From Podarcis raffonei (lineage: Eukaryota > Chordata > Lepidosauria > Squamata > Lacertidae): 64,000 nt of DNA. The number at the start of each line of letters is the position of its first letter. Within the stretch, counting starts at the first letter, position 1. The notes under the pieces were generated by a model. It had not been told where the DNA came from and searched no databases. It was given only the letters and a program-made list of their open reading frames with translations. Shown in pieces: positions 11,936-25,784 of the stretch. A program made the position numbers and the translations under genes. The stretch spans positions 38,136,001 through 38,200,000 of the forward strand of contig NC_070614.1 of the NCBI RefSeq assembly GCF_027172205.1, in the 5' to 3' direction.

Positions 11936-12547
11936 TTTGTTTACATCAGATCACTAAAAGAACCTAAATGTGCAAATTCGGGCATCTCTAGCCCCAAGTC
12001 TTCACCACCATTGATTTTAACCCAGTAGTACCTATTTTCCACAGAAATACGGAATGACTGCCCGCACCGATTCACCCACCTACCCATCCATCCTGGAACT
12101 ATTTGTTAATACTGCTTAATTTCCCGTCTTACTTAAAATCTTCCCCCGCTGTCTCATAGTCCTTAGTCTAGAACATGGCATCACTGTGAAATGTTAAAAT
12201 GTTTGTGAGCAGGAAGAAACAGAAATATCCAGCAGTCAGGCCTAGCCTTTAATTGTGCTCTCAAAGGCTGGTCAAATCCTGCTGTTCCAAGGAGGAAATC
12301 TCCAAGAGATTCATCCGAGAGCTTTCCCTCCACATCCCCAGGATATGGGGGGATTTCCAGAGGCTGAGATTTGCTTATTAAATGGTTGGTCAGGGACTGG
12401 CAGGATGAAGGATGTGGGAATCAAATTAGATGTAAAGGATAAGAGCAGGGATGGAGGGTGGGGGGAGAGAAGTGAGAGAAAGTATAAGAGAAAAGGCCTC
12501 AGGAATCCTAGCTCCTGGCTGCTACTGGAACATGGGAAGCCAAATTA

Positions 12548-12700
12548 TATAAAGTCAGCCCATTGGTCTATTGATCTCAGTACTGTTTACTCTGACAAGC
12601 AGCAGCATTCCAGGATTTCAGACAGGAGTCTTTACCAGTCCTAACTGGAGATGCCAGGGATTCAACCCGTGGCCTTCTGGATGCAAAGCATATGAATCAA
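12548..12700 (-). mobile_element. tRNA-derived SINE (AAGGCAGCTT-tail family), antisense and partial
   Basis: Antisense of the family at 6963: TTCAACCCGTGGCC is the reversed B box and the block AGGAGTCTTTACCAGTC matches the body. The A-box end is lost. Confidence 0.6.
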
Positions 12701-12703
12701 CCC

Positions 12704-12900
12704 AGACCCTATGATCATTCTCTTTTTCATGTGCCTCCTCCGTTAGAGGTCCAGAGGGTGGCAACGCAAGAACAGGCCTCTTCTGCGGTGGCTCCCCATT
12801 TGTGGAATGCTCTCCCTAGGGATGCTCACCTGGCACCTTCATTACATATCTTTAGGTGCCAGGTGAAAACATTCCTCTTCTCCTAGGCCTTTGGCCAATT
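12704..12900 (+). mobile_element. L2/CR1-clade LINE, C-terminal end of ORF2
   Basis: The frame 12692-12886 contains AVAPHLWNALPRDA and SLHIFRCQVKTFLFS, the WNALP...SL..F...LKTFLF pattern that closes ORF2 of L2- and CR1-clade LINEs. Only the last 60 residues or so survive. Confidence 0.7.
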
Positions 12901-15900
12901 AAATAATCCATGGCCTTTTTTAACTATGTGGGGTTATTGTTTTCATTTGTTACTATGTTATGTAGTTTCGTGTTGCATAGAAATTGCATAGAAGAGGGAA
13001 TTATTGCAGGCAGTGTTTTTCCCAACTGTGCATGAAAAGCTATACCTATCCAAGTTTTCTCTTCTCCATAGCTACTCAGGAAAGAAGAGTCCTGTCCTCC
13101 TTGGCATCTGGTCTAGCCTACCTTTTATATGCAACTTAGGTATCCTGATCATTGGCACACATTCACAAACATGATTTTCCTTACAGATGTTACTTTCAGA
13201 CTACTGCCTGTTAGTGCTGTTGAGGTTTTAATTTTTTGCAGTTAGGTAGACATGGAATTAAAGAGAGGTTCTCTAAAAACATGATTCAGCAGTGCCCTTT
13301 TCCACGGCCAAGATCCTTCTATCTGTATACTCAAAGCAAGTCCCATTTAGCAAAGATCATCAGCAACATTGATTAAAAGTTTCCTCCTCAGTCTATTTTA
13401 TTTCTTCTTTTGTTAGTAGATTGGTTGTTAATTTCCATTTAACTCTGTTCCCCACGGCGGGATGGTATTTTCCCCCTTTTATCATTCTGCTATTTTGTTA
13501 TAAAATAAAGAAGAGGAAGGAAAATAATGGATGAAAACCAGTAATTCACACATAAACAGGCACACAGGGAATTTAAGGTGAATCAATCACTAACCATGCT
13601 GTACAGGATACAATAAAACAGTGACTGCAATCAGGAAGCTTTACATTAAAGGCACAATAACCCTTAAAAGTCTCAATAGCACTTTGCCTGTCATTACTGG
13701 ATTACAACCTGGCACTGCAATTATATTTCATTCCCCCCACCTTCCAAATCACCACAAATCAGGTCTGAAGGGAAAACAGGGGAAGGCTTTGCAAGAAAAA
13801 CTGGCATGTGACAATTTAAAAATGACATTGGGTGGACTCCTTACCAAAAGTGAGTGAGGAAAGGACAGTGATTCCACAGAAAATTCTAGTGTGAATGCCA
13901 CTTCTGTCTTGGGTGCCAAACAAGAGTTGGGCAGGAGATGACATTTTGATAGGTGCAGGTTCTTTTACCCCTGCAGCATGAAGAGCTGCACAGCCCTTAA
14001 AAGTACAGGAGTACCACCTTCCTTTGCATCTAGTCATCCTGCTCCAGCATCATTCTGTCGGTGAGAGCTTCTCACACCTGAAAAGAAGCATCTCTAACCT
14101 GCCAAACTCCACCTATATTCCAGAGAAGCCTGAAATAATGGCCAGCACACATGCACACAGCTTTCTCAATTGTGACAAATAAATAGATAAACCTACTAGA
14201 CCTCATTCCCCTTCCACGAGATCCCTGCTGACCTTTCTCCCAGGTGACAACTCAGAACCACTATTTCTCTCACATTCGCTGCATTTTTCTCCTTCTCCAG
14301 AATGCTCACTAGGTCTTATGCTTGTCAGTTAAGCACCCTGAGCCTTCAGCATCCCTCTCCTTTGCTGCAACCACTAACCCTCTCTCTCTTCCCAGAAGCT
14401 TCAGAAGCCGTGGCTCCCCTCTGAACTATAAAACAATGCTGAGGTTATGACATGCTGGCAAAATGCCAGGACTAGTCGCCCAGATAAGCTTCCCTAGGCA
14501 GTGGGATTAGAGGCTTCATTAGGGATGGATTTCTTGCCCGAACCCAACCAAAGTGACTCGTTAGAAATAATGAGAAAGCCAGCCAGAGCCCAGAGAAGAG
14601 AGACACATTCAAGAGAGAATGGTTTAAGGGAGGGTATTTTCTTCTCTAGGGAGCCCCTGTTCTAATCTGGGACCAGCTGACTTTAGACTCCCATCCTCCA
14701 GCCCCATAACTGGTCACCTGGGTCAGGTTGGAGCAAGATAAATTGGTAGCAGCTCCAACATGACACCCAAGTCCTTGAGCCCTGGCAATTTATTATTCAT
14801 TAAAAGCAGTGCGAGGCAATCACCTTGGATAGAGACATCTGTCTGCATTTATGAGGCAGCCCAGCAGTGGAAAGCATCCAGCACCTGGGAGAAAGAGTGG
14901 GTGGGTGGAAGGTGCAGATGGATGGATGGATGGATGGATGGATGGATGGACTCAGTTGTATTCTTAGTAATAATAAGGTTTAACCATGATAGAGAGCACA
15001 TTTCAAGTGTTCAGTGTATTTCCCATATACATGATCTCAACATTCCTTTAAAAAGCTTTGCAAGACTGGCCAGTCTTATGATCCTCATATTGTAGACCAC
15101 AGGTTTGAGGCTGAGGGAAGTGTTGCTCTCATGAGGTCACCTAGAAAGTGGGGACCTAAGATGGCACTGAACTGGGATCCTCCTATTACTGCCCACCAAC
15201 TTCACGAATGTAGTTCACTATGCGGCAACAACAATCACATGGAGCAACTGAAAACAGTCATTGTGTAACATATCAAGTGGGCATCAATAAGATGACTTGA
15301 TATTTCACAGGACTTAGCTCCAGAGTCTGTTTTCAGTGGCTGGGTTTGAACCTAGACAAGTATAAAGCCATCAGAAAAATAAGTGCATTGAAACATGCAC
15401 AGAGTGCATTTTCTTCCACAGCACACTGAGCAACAACAAGCCACAGATCTGGGATTAGGACTTCCAAGACAGAGGGCATGACTTCTACTCTGGCCCTGGC
15501 CCAAGAGTCCTTCATTTTACGAATTAAGCAATGAGATGGATGGCTTGGATAGGCGAGTGGAGAAAGAAACACAAGGTTAGGCAGTTCTGAAAACGGTATG
15601 AAATGGAGTAGGATGCAGGGGTGAAGACACCTTCTTTTCACCCCACTAAAGTTTGCTAATGCACCCTGTACATTCCCCAGCTTCTTCCCGGATAAGCCCT
15701 AGCCAAAAAGCTTGCCCGGCCTGTGCATAAGCAGGGCGTAATTACTTGTTAATTAAGAGCCTAACAAGATGAGCAGATGGTTTGAGAGAATCCATCACAA
15801 GCCCTGCCGCTCTCTGAAGAGAAGAAAAGGTTACGCTGTGAGAGCTGGAGGGGGAAGAAAGACAGAGGGGAACCCAGGAGTCCTGCTTCTCACCATCCTC

Positions 15901-16743
15901 TCTTATAGTTCACTAGATCTGCCTACACCTGATCCTTGATGAACCCTCAGCCTTTCCCTGTTACATAAACCAGTGGCAAGACAGGAGTGAGCCTGAACAG
16001 ACAGGTATGGAGGTCTAGCAAAACATTTTTTGCCCATTTTTTGCTCACTGAGCTCAGAGCTGCAGTATAATAGTAAGATAATCCCATTAATTCTGGTAAG
16101 GAAGGGGGAGACCATAACTCTGTTTTTAGTTCTAAGCTACTATACCACATTCCTCAGCCCCCAAGAACCCACGGATCCCGTTCCGGCCAAACTATTCCTG
16201 AAAACCCAGAAGTCCCAGCATCTGGTGTTCCCCAGTTCTACTCGTTCCCTCTTTCAGAAAACCCAGACTGGCAAGAGAATAAGAGTGTGTGTCAATAAAC
16301 TCAGGTTAGGGAGGAAGGCGTGATCTGCTCCTAGTGGCCCCTGCTGGGCTCAGTCAGACACCACTGCTTTGCTTTTCAACTTGTCAGGGGCTTTATTTTT
16401 TAAAGCCAGGTTGACTCCTTGCTCCCTGAGGATGGTTTTGGGATGGAGAGATAAGCTTCCCTGCTGGGTAGGGGAAATGAGGGCTTGGAGAGAGGTGGGG
16501 GGAAGAGGAGGTGTTAAAGAGATCAGAGCAGTGACAGACCCATGGCATTGTAGGCACCCTCATTTAAAAATGAATGTACAACCTGCTGTTCAGGTCTTTA
16601 AAATGTTCTTTTACTTCATAATCCTGTTTTGCAAGGGGGCTCCTGAGGGTGAGAAATGGTATTTAGCCCAAATATGCAGGTTTTGAACCCATATCTAAAC
16701 CCCATGGTCTCTCCTCTGCACACAGCACCACTAGTCTGTGGAG
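12901..16743. other. intergenic, few repeats, possible regulatory patches
   Basis: Apart from (GATG)n this is the least repeat-laden part of the left half. Patches at about 14440-14620 and 15668-15860 keep homeodomain-, GATA- and E-box-like words. None of the open frames (largest 111 codons) looks coding. Confidence 0.4.
14917..14950 (+). repeat. microsatellite (GATG)n
   Basis: About eight GATG units without interruption. Confidence 0.95.
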
Positions 16744-16756
16744 CAAACACCTTGTA

Positions 16757-17125
16757 AGGTAAAGGTAAAGGTACCCCTGCCCGTACGGGCCAGTCGTGTC
16801 CAACTCTAGAGTTGTGTGCCCATCTCACTTAAGAGGCCGGGGGCCAGCGCTGTCCGGAGACACTTCCGGGTCACGTGGCCAGCGTGACGAAGCTGCTCTG
16901 GCGAGCCAGCACCAGTGCAGCACACGGAAACGCCGTTTACCTTCCCGCTATAAAGCGGTACTTATTTATCTACTTGCACTTAAGGGTGCTTTCGAACTGC
17001 TAGGTGGGCAGGAGCTGGGACCGAAAGACGGGAGCTCACCCCGCCGCGGGGATTCGAACTGCCGACCATGCGATCGGCAAGCCCTAGGCATTGAGGTTTT
17101 ACCCACAGCGCCACCCGCGTCCCTA
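16757..17125 (-). mobile_element. full-length Squam-like tRNA SINE with 13-bp target-site duplication (variant subfamily)
   Basis: Read on the minus strand it begins with the tRNA-like head GACGCGGGTGGCGCTGTGGG, has a B box GTTCGAATCCC, and ends in CTTTACCTTTACCTT. Perfect duplications CAAACACCTTGTA lie at 16744-16756 and 17126-17138. Its tail half carries GAGGCCGGGGGCCAGCGCTG in plus orientation, a variant shared only with the copy at 44,112. Confidence 0.85.
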
Positions 17126-17394
17126 CAAACACCTTGTACCTGACCACAAACCCTCCTTGTCATTTCTCTGCCCCTTCCCAGCTCCTTGTCTTGGTGCTCC
17201 CACAATGCCCCCCACTCTCCTAGCTCTCTCCAGGACCCTTCCTTGGCTGCCATTTACTAAGGTGAATAATGATATGTGTCTTTGGAGTCATTCAAGGTAG
17301 GAGTGCATGAGCTTTAGTATTCCTTGTTGGACAGAAGGGAACATCAGTGATGTTGCTTAAAACCTCGCATACTCTTATGCACGTCAGTCTAGAC

Positions 17395-18015
17395 ATTGTC
17401 ATCCTGTATCCTAGAGTTGAAGTGCAGAAAAAAGCATCAAAATTCATTAGGAGGTTAGAGCATCTTCTCTATTGGGAAAGGCCAAAGCATTTGAGATTTT
17501 TAGTTTTGGAGGGAAGAACTATGAAGAAGGGACAGGAAAGAGGTTTATAAAATTAGATGCAGTGTAGTAAAGTACTGTACAGTAACTGGATAGAGTGAAG
17601 TAATTGTTTTTTCCTTCCTCAATCTTATAATACTAGTTCACGTGGGCCATCAATGAAACTGATGGGCAGCAGAGTCGGGACAGACAAGAGAAAGTGGTTC
17701 TTTCCACAATGTATAATTAATTCATGGAATTTGCTGCCAGAGGATGTGGTGTGATGGCCACTGGCTTGGAAGGCTTTAATGGGGGATTAGACAAATGCAT
17801 GGAGAATAAATCTATCAATGGCTACCAGTTACGGTGGCTATATGGAACATATTCCGAGGCAATGTGCCACAGAATAATTAGTTACTGCCAGACAATGGCA
17901 GAAAATATCTACTGCCTTCATGCTCAGTCTGTGAGGCTCCTGAAGGCATCTGATAGGCCATTACAAGAAGCAAGATGCCGGACAAAGTGGATCTTTGGTC
18001 TGATCCAATTGGGCT
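17395..18015 (+). mobile_element. CR1-like LINE 3' fragment (longest copy)
   Basis: It runs from GAAGTGCAGAAAAAAGCATC through AGGTTTATAAAATTAGATGC and TGGAATTTGCTGCCAGAGGA to GGTCTGATCCAATTGGGCTC. The block coding LEGFNGGLDK resembles the C-terminal F..RLDK of CR1 ORF2. It explains the apparent 161-residue open frame at 17724-18209, which is not a gene. Confidence 0.65.
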
Positions 18016-21000
18016 CTACAGGCAGCCAGGGTCAGAGGTGCCTTAGTGTGAAATTCCAAGATTTGATGCCCAATAGTCACATGAGCCGTGCCAGGCTCCA
18101 CCCCTTTCAATGTCTGTTAATTAGTAACTTAAATGTGCCCTTATGTGTAGGTTTGCTCATCAGCCCAATTCCCTCTCCCCTTCATTTATCCTGCTCTGAT
18201 ATACGGTAATCTTCAACCTGCAAAGGATATATAAAGCCAGGGAATGTTCAATTACTAAGGTAGGAATGAGATGCAGAGGGGGGACTTCACTCAGGAGAGA
18301 CCTATGATATTGCATGCTGTTGTTGGGAAAGGATGCAGAGCAGTGTAGAAAGCAAATCTCACAAATTGGTCCAGAGCCAGATCTTTGGCTTCAGGGCTCT
18401 GGTTTGGGTTAATTAGCATATGCAAACTAGCAACAGGCAGATTTTTTCTCAGTTTCCCCAAGGAGATACAGCAAAGATCTTCCTCCACTCTCACCCGCCT
18501 CACTGTAGCAAGGAGTCACTGAATTTTGTCTTTGTTTCTGAATTTCTTGTAAACATCCCCCTGGGCTCACAGCAAGCCACTGATCCAATCTTCGCCTTAA
18601 AACAGGAATCTTTCTAAGGCAGACAGTGACAGCCAGGCCAGGCCTCGTCCTACATTCAACTCAAGAAGAAATGAAGGTGACGGCAAGAGGAGACAACAGA
18701 ATATGTCTGGTTACTTGCTGAAGGCAGAAAACTCCTACAGGGGACAGCGGCTCCGGCCTGATACTTGTAAAATTAGACAGTACCAGACCTTCTACCCTAG
18801 GAGGTACCAGCTCAATCCAATTTGGCACCCTGTTTGTTAGCTGGGGGCTGATCCACAACCATAATGAACAGTGCTGGCTTCCTCTTTGTGCCAGATCACT
18901 GGCTGTTTCCTGCTTTCAGCTCTTGGGTCAAGGCATAAACCTTTGGCTTCGACCACAGAGCCATGATCTGGGCATGCAGTGAGAAATCTCCCAATGATAA
19001 TATTACAATGTCAGGGTGAATACTGTTGCTATTCACCCCAGTTAAGAAAAAAACAAACCTGGAAGAATATGTGCCTCAGCTCAGGAAAGGGGAAGCAAAC
19101 CAGTTCCAAATAAATGAAGTAAATTTGAAATCAAATAAATCTAAAGGGAAGGTTTACAAAATGTTAGAACACCACTATGGGGTGAGGTATGAGTGAAAAC
19201 AGAGATAGCCTCATTGATATTAGTCACTATATGAGCATTTTTACACAGGGGCTGTATAGCAGAGAAGTATATGCACAAACTCCCAATATTTTTTTAAAAA
19301 ATGATTTATTTATTTTTAAAACCCATTAACTTTTTAAGTTCATGATGGTAGGGTGGTTTGCTGGGAGAGTTGTATACCATTTGTCACTAACTACGAGACC
19401 AAAGCAAATTCCAGTAAACACCATGAGACTCCACAAGCCCATTCCACAATTTTTATTTTTATTTTGATAACAGGAGTAGATGCTCTCTTTGGTTAAACCA
19501 CTGCATTTTCTCCAGGCAAAAAGTAGTACACTTGCTCAGAAAAAGCAACAGAAGTGAAACCTTGGGGGAGATGTCTGCAAGGACAAAGAGGTGTTTACCA
19601 AATACTGCAATGACTGTGTAAGAAAAGCTCTGAGGGACAACTTAGAGGCATGTATGCATCAAGCTGCAAATCATCTCATGTGACCCTGCACTGCGTAGAT
19701 CATTCATCCCCAACCTGGTGCCCTCCAGATGTTTTGGATCACAATACCCATTATTCATGGGCATTGCCAAGGGAGGGCAGGGGAACAGCTGCCACCCTAA
19801 ATCAATCAAAATCAATACAAATCTGAGGTTCTGCACCCCCAAACAAAAGCCTGCCCCCGCAACAAAAATCCTGGCTACGCCCATGCCATTATCCCTCACT
19901 ACATTCAGCCATTCCTTCTTCGCCACAGCTTTCCAACCAGCAATTGTTCCCTCGCTTTTTCATCCATCCATTTGTCTCTCTTTCCTTCACTTGTCCAGGC
20001 ATCCACACAGAAGAAAACATTAGGGTTCAGAGATCCACCTTAGGACTAACAGTTCTCATATACAGGCTGCAGGCCTGGAGTGCAGTAAGATGCAGGTGAA
20101 ACTTGCTGCTTCTCCTTGTCCCTGCTATGTAGTGCTTTTTCATTGCTGCTGCAGCAGCATGCTTCTTCCTGATTTCAGATTGGGACACTCAGCTGGATTC
20201 AGCAAAGTGAAAAAGGTAGCCCAACACCAGGCCTCTGGAATAGCTTGCCCTTGAGGCATTCTCAGAGGAACAGAAATTGAATTTCGGATGGCATGAATCT
20301 GCTTAAATTCCAAACAAACAAACAAGTCCTCCAAGCAAACAAGGCAGCTACATGTGCTCATAGGCCAGGATCTGAGCTTTTTTATTTGAGGGCAGAAAAC
20401 AACTTCACATACATATACACGTGGCAGTTTACGAAGACCAGTTACTGATCCTGTAGGATATTCCTCCTGTAGGATCTTCAGCTTTACCATATGACAGAGC
20501 TTGCTGGCTAGAACCACATGGAGCTATCTGGCCTATTCTCTAATACTACATGTCTACTGCGGAAGCTGTCCATGTTGCAGAGGATTTTCAGTACATCCTA
20601 TGACGCACAATCAGTTCACACAGTGCATTAGCCAGGCCTGGGGTGGCCTCACTGGTGGTGAGCCTGAGAAGAGAGCATGACCAAGAACACAATCCATATA
20701 TCTTGTGGCTCTGCATGGCAGGAGAAGGTGGGCAATGATGGGCAAGCTTCACAGAAAGACACGCCTGCCCTTCCTAATCTCCTTATGTGAGAGAATCCTG
20801 ACAAACTTCTGGAAAGAAACGACAACAGAATACAATCTGAAAGAAGTTTCTCTAGGATGGCATGTTGCCCATACATATGTTTAGAGATAGGTGTGAGCCA
20901 AGGGGCTTCCAAATTCACTGTACTCAAGGCCCCAGGAAATATCTGGACAGCCTGATGATGATCTGCCTATATAGCGACATCATGGAGCATGGTGCTTCAT

Positions 21001-24000
21001 AGCACAAGAGAACAAGTCTCTGCCCCAAGTAGCTTATAATATAAAATCTGACATAAGGGAGAGGAGAGCCCTTTTACTGCAAATGTTAAATTGTGAGCCC
21101 CTTGGGGCGGAAACCTGTCCACTTCAATTTTGTAAAGCGCCATGTGCTTAGGTTTCACCACAGCAGGATATGGAGGCTAAGGGGTTATGCCAAAGGCTTC
21201 ATGGGAGAGGTCCTCTGCCATGTCTCCCACTAACCATTGCCTAAACACCCTTCCTTTCTTTCGATCCACTTATTCCAATGTTTACAACCAGCCAACAGTC
21301 CTTAACATGTAAGCACACGTGACTCCCACTAAACAGGTTCTTCTTCCCTTGAACCCCTTTCCTGCTTTCTTTTCTTTTGCTCTCTGTCTCGTCTCCCCCC
21401 CCTTTCTGATTTAATCTCCAGGATCTCCACACTTCTAGGCTGCATGATGCCAAGTTATTATCAGCTCAGAGACAGAAAATGATTCCCTCAGTCATTCTCT
21501 CCCTGCTGATGCAGCTGAACATTGCAGTTATTTCGTAGAGAGCCTGGCGATGAAGGGTGGGATTCCCGTACAAATAGCTGCTGCCGTCTCCCCAGAGTCA
21601 GCTGCATCTCAGCTCCCTGGAAGCCTCCAGGTGCAAATGAGAATGAAACTCAGCTCAGTTACACACTAGTCTGCAACACCACTAAAATCACACACATTTG
21701 GGTATAGTGGCACCTTAGTCCCATCAGACACATACAAAGAAATCACAGCAGACACAATGATGTACTAGATAAGGTCTCTCTTTGAAGAGGTGTCTACTAC
21801 GCACTTCAATGTGACTGCGGGAATATATATATAAACACCAACACAAATATGTAGCACACGTGTTCCCAGTGCCTATTTCATGCCTAGAAAATGGCTATGG
21901 AAATGACCATATGCAGTACACACAAATACAGCCTTCGAATATACCAGCCGCATAAAGACATCATCCATCAAAATTACACAATACGGGCACAGAAAATAAC
22001 TTTGGGGAAGAACACACTCACACATCAGTACTACTGCAAACATTTCATAATATACCACAAATACCATCATAATGGTCACACACATTTACAGCGGCATGGT
22101 GGCTATAAGAAAACAGCCAGAAATGCATCACAGCCACGCAACACCAAGACACACAATGACACCTAGACAACATACATGCCACCAATGTAACAAATGCACA
22201 GGAATTTATAGCAGAACACACAGAGACACAAAATCAAGCCATAACTCAGCCCTCGTGTTAAAAGTATGATATCAAATCAGCCACTGTGTCAGGATCCAGG
22301 ATAGCTGTTGAGAAACAGGACTTTACTTGACATGTTACTTCAAGGAAAGCTGCTCCCAGCGCCTTCCATTTTTGCATTAAGAAACTTGGTTATAACCCAA
22401 GATTGTGCTACGCAACCTTTTGACCAATGTTTCAAGGCACAAAGACAGGTTACAAAACTGTAAAGCACACAAAAATACAATTGCAAACACACACACACCA
22501 ACCAGCAGCAGCTAAAGATTTTTTTCCACGTACAGCACAATTCAGCCAATGCAGACTTGAATAAATGAGGCTTCAGAGGTTTTGGGGAATTGGGTGAGAG
22601 AGACCAGCAGCAACGAGGCTCTATGAATCTCTGTGGGTGGGAAGTTTCCAAGGTGTGGGATCGCCACTGAGAAAGCCCTCCCCCTTCATATTAATCAGCC
22701 TGATGGGTCTCAAGCACTGCTCTTAAGGCTTGGTCAGGCTGTAGGCTGCAGGTGTATAGCTAGCTCTGCAAGGGCTAATGAGCCTTTAGGACAGAGGGTG
22801 GATGAACTGTCTCCCCTATGGCTTGATGGTGCCCTTGCCCTGTTCCCTCTCAGACCTTCTCTTTTGCCAAGTAAAGGCTTTGACCTCCTGTGACAGGACA
22901 TCTAGAACAGCCTTTCCCAACCCGGAGCCTTCCAGATACCATTTGTGCCCAGGCTGGGGAAGGCTGATGCAGAAAGAGCATCTGGTGATGTAGCAGTGCC
23001 AAAAGCAGATGGGCTGCCCCTGCAATCTGCCTCTGCTCGTTTTGCTGGCTCACAGGCCATGAGTGATGCCTTTTCACCTTTGAGCATCGTCCTATGGACT
23101 TTTCTATGGCAGGGTAGCTCACTCAGCTGAACCATAAGTCTGATTTTTCTTCCCCCACCTTTTTAAAATTCCATGCCTTTTAAAGTCTTCTGATGCCCTC
23201 AAGCCCATAGCCCTCTCACCCTTCTCCCCATCCTGTCATGCGCTACCCTGAATCAGGGCAGCTCCTTTTCATTTTCCCCTCTTGCTTTCAGAGCGTTCAG
23301 TGACTAGTGTTAATTTTCATGCTGACTGCAGCCCTGACAGGTGGCAAGTCCCATGGGAGGCCTGCAGCAAACCCACGAGGTGCCAACGCCTCCCTGGTAT
23401 GCAGCGGGCGAGACCCGCAAGCCATGCCACTGCTTAATTTAGCTTTCATATCAAATTGGGAAATCAGCGGAAAAGCTACAACATAAACAGGCCCGAAGTC
23501 CCAAGGGGAGCCCGTTAAATTAACCCAGTATGCTACAGGCATACTTTCTGTAAAATACCCCAGGCTGAGATAACAGAGGGAGGCTTGTGGGAGTTGAAGG
23601 AGGGGGAGGAATAACTCAGGTCTGGGACTATGGCAGTGGGGAAGGAGGAGGAGCTATGATTAGAACTGGCCCATAATCTAGACGGATGGGACTTTTGTCC
23701 CGGACGCACTGGCTCTGCAGAGGTTCCAAACAGCCAGCTGCCACTGCTGCGGCAGGCACAGGGCTGTGAGTTCAACCCTTTTCAGCCGCCTTGCAGTTGT
23801 GAAATTAGAGTGCCACCCAGTGGCTGCGACCTGCAGTGAAGTCCCTAATTTCCATTCTGGTCATTGCCCCGTATTTTCCAGCACCACAGAGAAAGAATTG
23901 CCACTTCAATGGAGATGGTGAGGCTGGGATGGGGCAGAATCCAGGACAGCTTCTCACTGACACAGATCAGATTGTTTAGATCCAATTACTGACATGAAAA

Positions 24001-24379
24001 TGCATCTTTAAACGCAATAAAACTGAACAGTGAGCTAGTTTGGAGTGCTACCCATTCACGTTCCCCCATAACATGCCCTTGCCCTACCCCCACCCCAAAC
24101 AATGAATTGGCAATGGAGCAATCCCAGGTGGCTGGATGAATCCAGCCTTTCTCCTTAATTGATAAGGTTCCTTGCCAACGCAGGTGGGCAAGAAGCCTGC
24201 ATTTGAACAACAAGGGTGAAGTCATTGTCTGGCCTACACACCGGGAATGGGGAGAAAGGCATATTTTTGCCCTCTGGCAGAAGAAGGAATGCTAGATTAA
24301 ACAAGTTAAACAAGGGAAATTCAGAAGGAGAGTAGCAAAGGGGGCAAAAGGAAGTCCACATGGCCAACTTTGGAGGGGA
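18016..24379. other. intergenic, unassigned, with scattered repeat remnants
   Basis: A half foldback (family C) lies at about 19704-19760 and a repeat-like block at about 22630-22980 (GTGTGGGATCGCCACTGAGAA). There is a conspicuous octamer word at 18420-18426 and a CpG-holding patch at about 23330-23530. No coding exon recognised. Confidence 0.4.
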
Positions 24380-24535
24380 GAGATCTCCTGCAGAGATCAT
24401 GACTCTGGAGTGGAGCACAGGCTTGGGAAGACCTTCACCAGAAACCCTAAAGAGCCACTGCCAATCAGAATAGAGAATACTGGGCTCGATGGACCTATGG
24501 CCTGATCTGATATAAGCCAACTTCCTATGTTCCTA
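24380..24535 (+). mobile_element. tRNA-derived SINE (AAGGCAGCTT-tail family), 5' part missing
   Basis: AAGACCTTCACCAGAAACCC, then TAGAGAATACTGGGCTCGAT and ATATAAGCCAACTTCCTATG, the 3' body of the family at 6963 and 30230. Confidence 0.55.
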
Positions 24536-25728
24536 CTGAGATGGAAGCACGAGCTGGAGCCACTGGCCTGCTGTCAGCACCTGACATCCTTGGGCAGCTG
24601 CCAGGTCCCCTGTGCAGGGATCCCAATGTAGATGTCCACCCTCTCAGTGTCCTTTGAGGGACTCTGAGCAACAAAAGAAGGCTAGATCGAGCCACTCTTT
24701 TATTTTTCCACTCTGCTCTCAACCCAACGTTGCTCTGGAGCATTGTGGGAAAACTAAAGGGCTGAGAGACCCAGTTGCCCGCAACTGCTTGGAAGGGATA
24801 CAGGCTCCTAAGCTTGCCAGGGCTCGCTGACAGAGGAAGGGGCTTACCAGAGGATTGTTTGCCCAGGACTCTCCTCAAAGCTAGCGATCACTCATGTGTG
24901 AAACTGCCATTAACTCATTTAGTTTAGTACTGTATACTATTGACTCCCAGCAGCTTGCCAAGGTCTCAGGACACTAGGAGCTGAACCGCAGAACGTCTGC
25001 ATGAAAAGCATGAGTTCTACCACTAAGACATCACCAGCAGTCCTCAGGGAAACCTCCTAAATTAACTCAGTATGTTACAGGCTGGTTTCAAAAAACCCCC
25101 ACTCTAGGTTGAGATAATTGGGGAGGGCTTTTAAAACTTGGAAGGGATGGATCTTTACCTTAAAAGAGGGAAATGGGGTCCCACTCACACCAGCACACAT
25201 ACACAAATCAGTTGCGTTGGAAGGTAACTACTGGAACACGAGTATAAACTAGAAATTGCATTTGTATTTTATTTTGTTCAGCAACTTTGTTCTGTATTCC
25301 TCTTACTCTTTATCCAACCGGTCATTCCTATCCTAACAAAACTCTTCTTTGGTTTACCCTAATTGGACAAAAAAAGCGCATTGTGCTCATGAAGTAGGAC
25401 ACGGAGGTAAGCTGTCAGCTTTAGGGTACTGACTCTACGGAGATACTGATTCTTTATCTAATGGTCACATGCTTGAAAGGGTTCTGGGACTGAGGCAGGC
25501 ACTGCTGCAGTTCCCCACAAGTACAAATTTCAAGAGAAATTTGCTTGCAGCTTGGGATAGATGAGGCTGGGCACATACCTGATGCCCAAGGTGTGAGTGA
25601 GTGGGAATTCACTGGTGCTGATTTGGCAATACAGAAAGCCTGGCCAAGGGTATCAGAAGAGTTTGTCACATTTGTGCAGCAGTGGGATTGGAGCTAGTGT
25701 TGGGAAAGATTGATTTAAGAGGAAAGTC

Positions 25729-25742
25729 TTTCTCTCTCTCTC

Positions 25743-25784
<42 letters not shown>
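25729..25784 (+). repeat. microsatellite (TC)n(AC)n
   Basis: About 19 TC units with one interruption, then nine AC units. Confidence 0.95.

Noticed and set aside
17724-18209. 161-codon plus-strand open frame
   Set aside because: Reads through the 3' part of a CR1-like LINE in the wrong context for a host gene.
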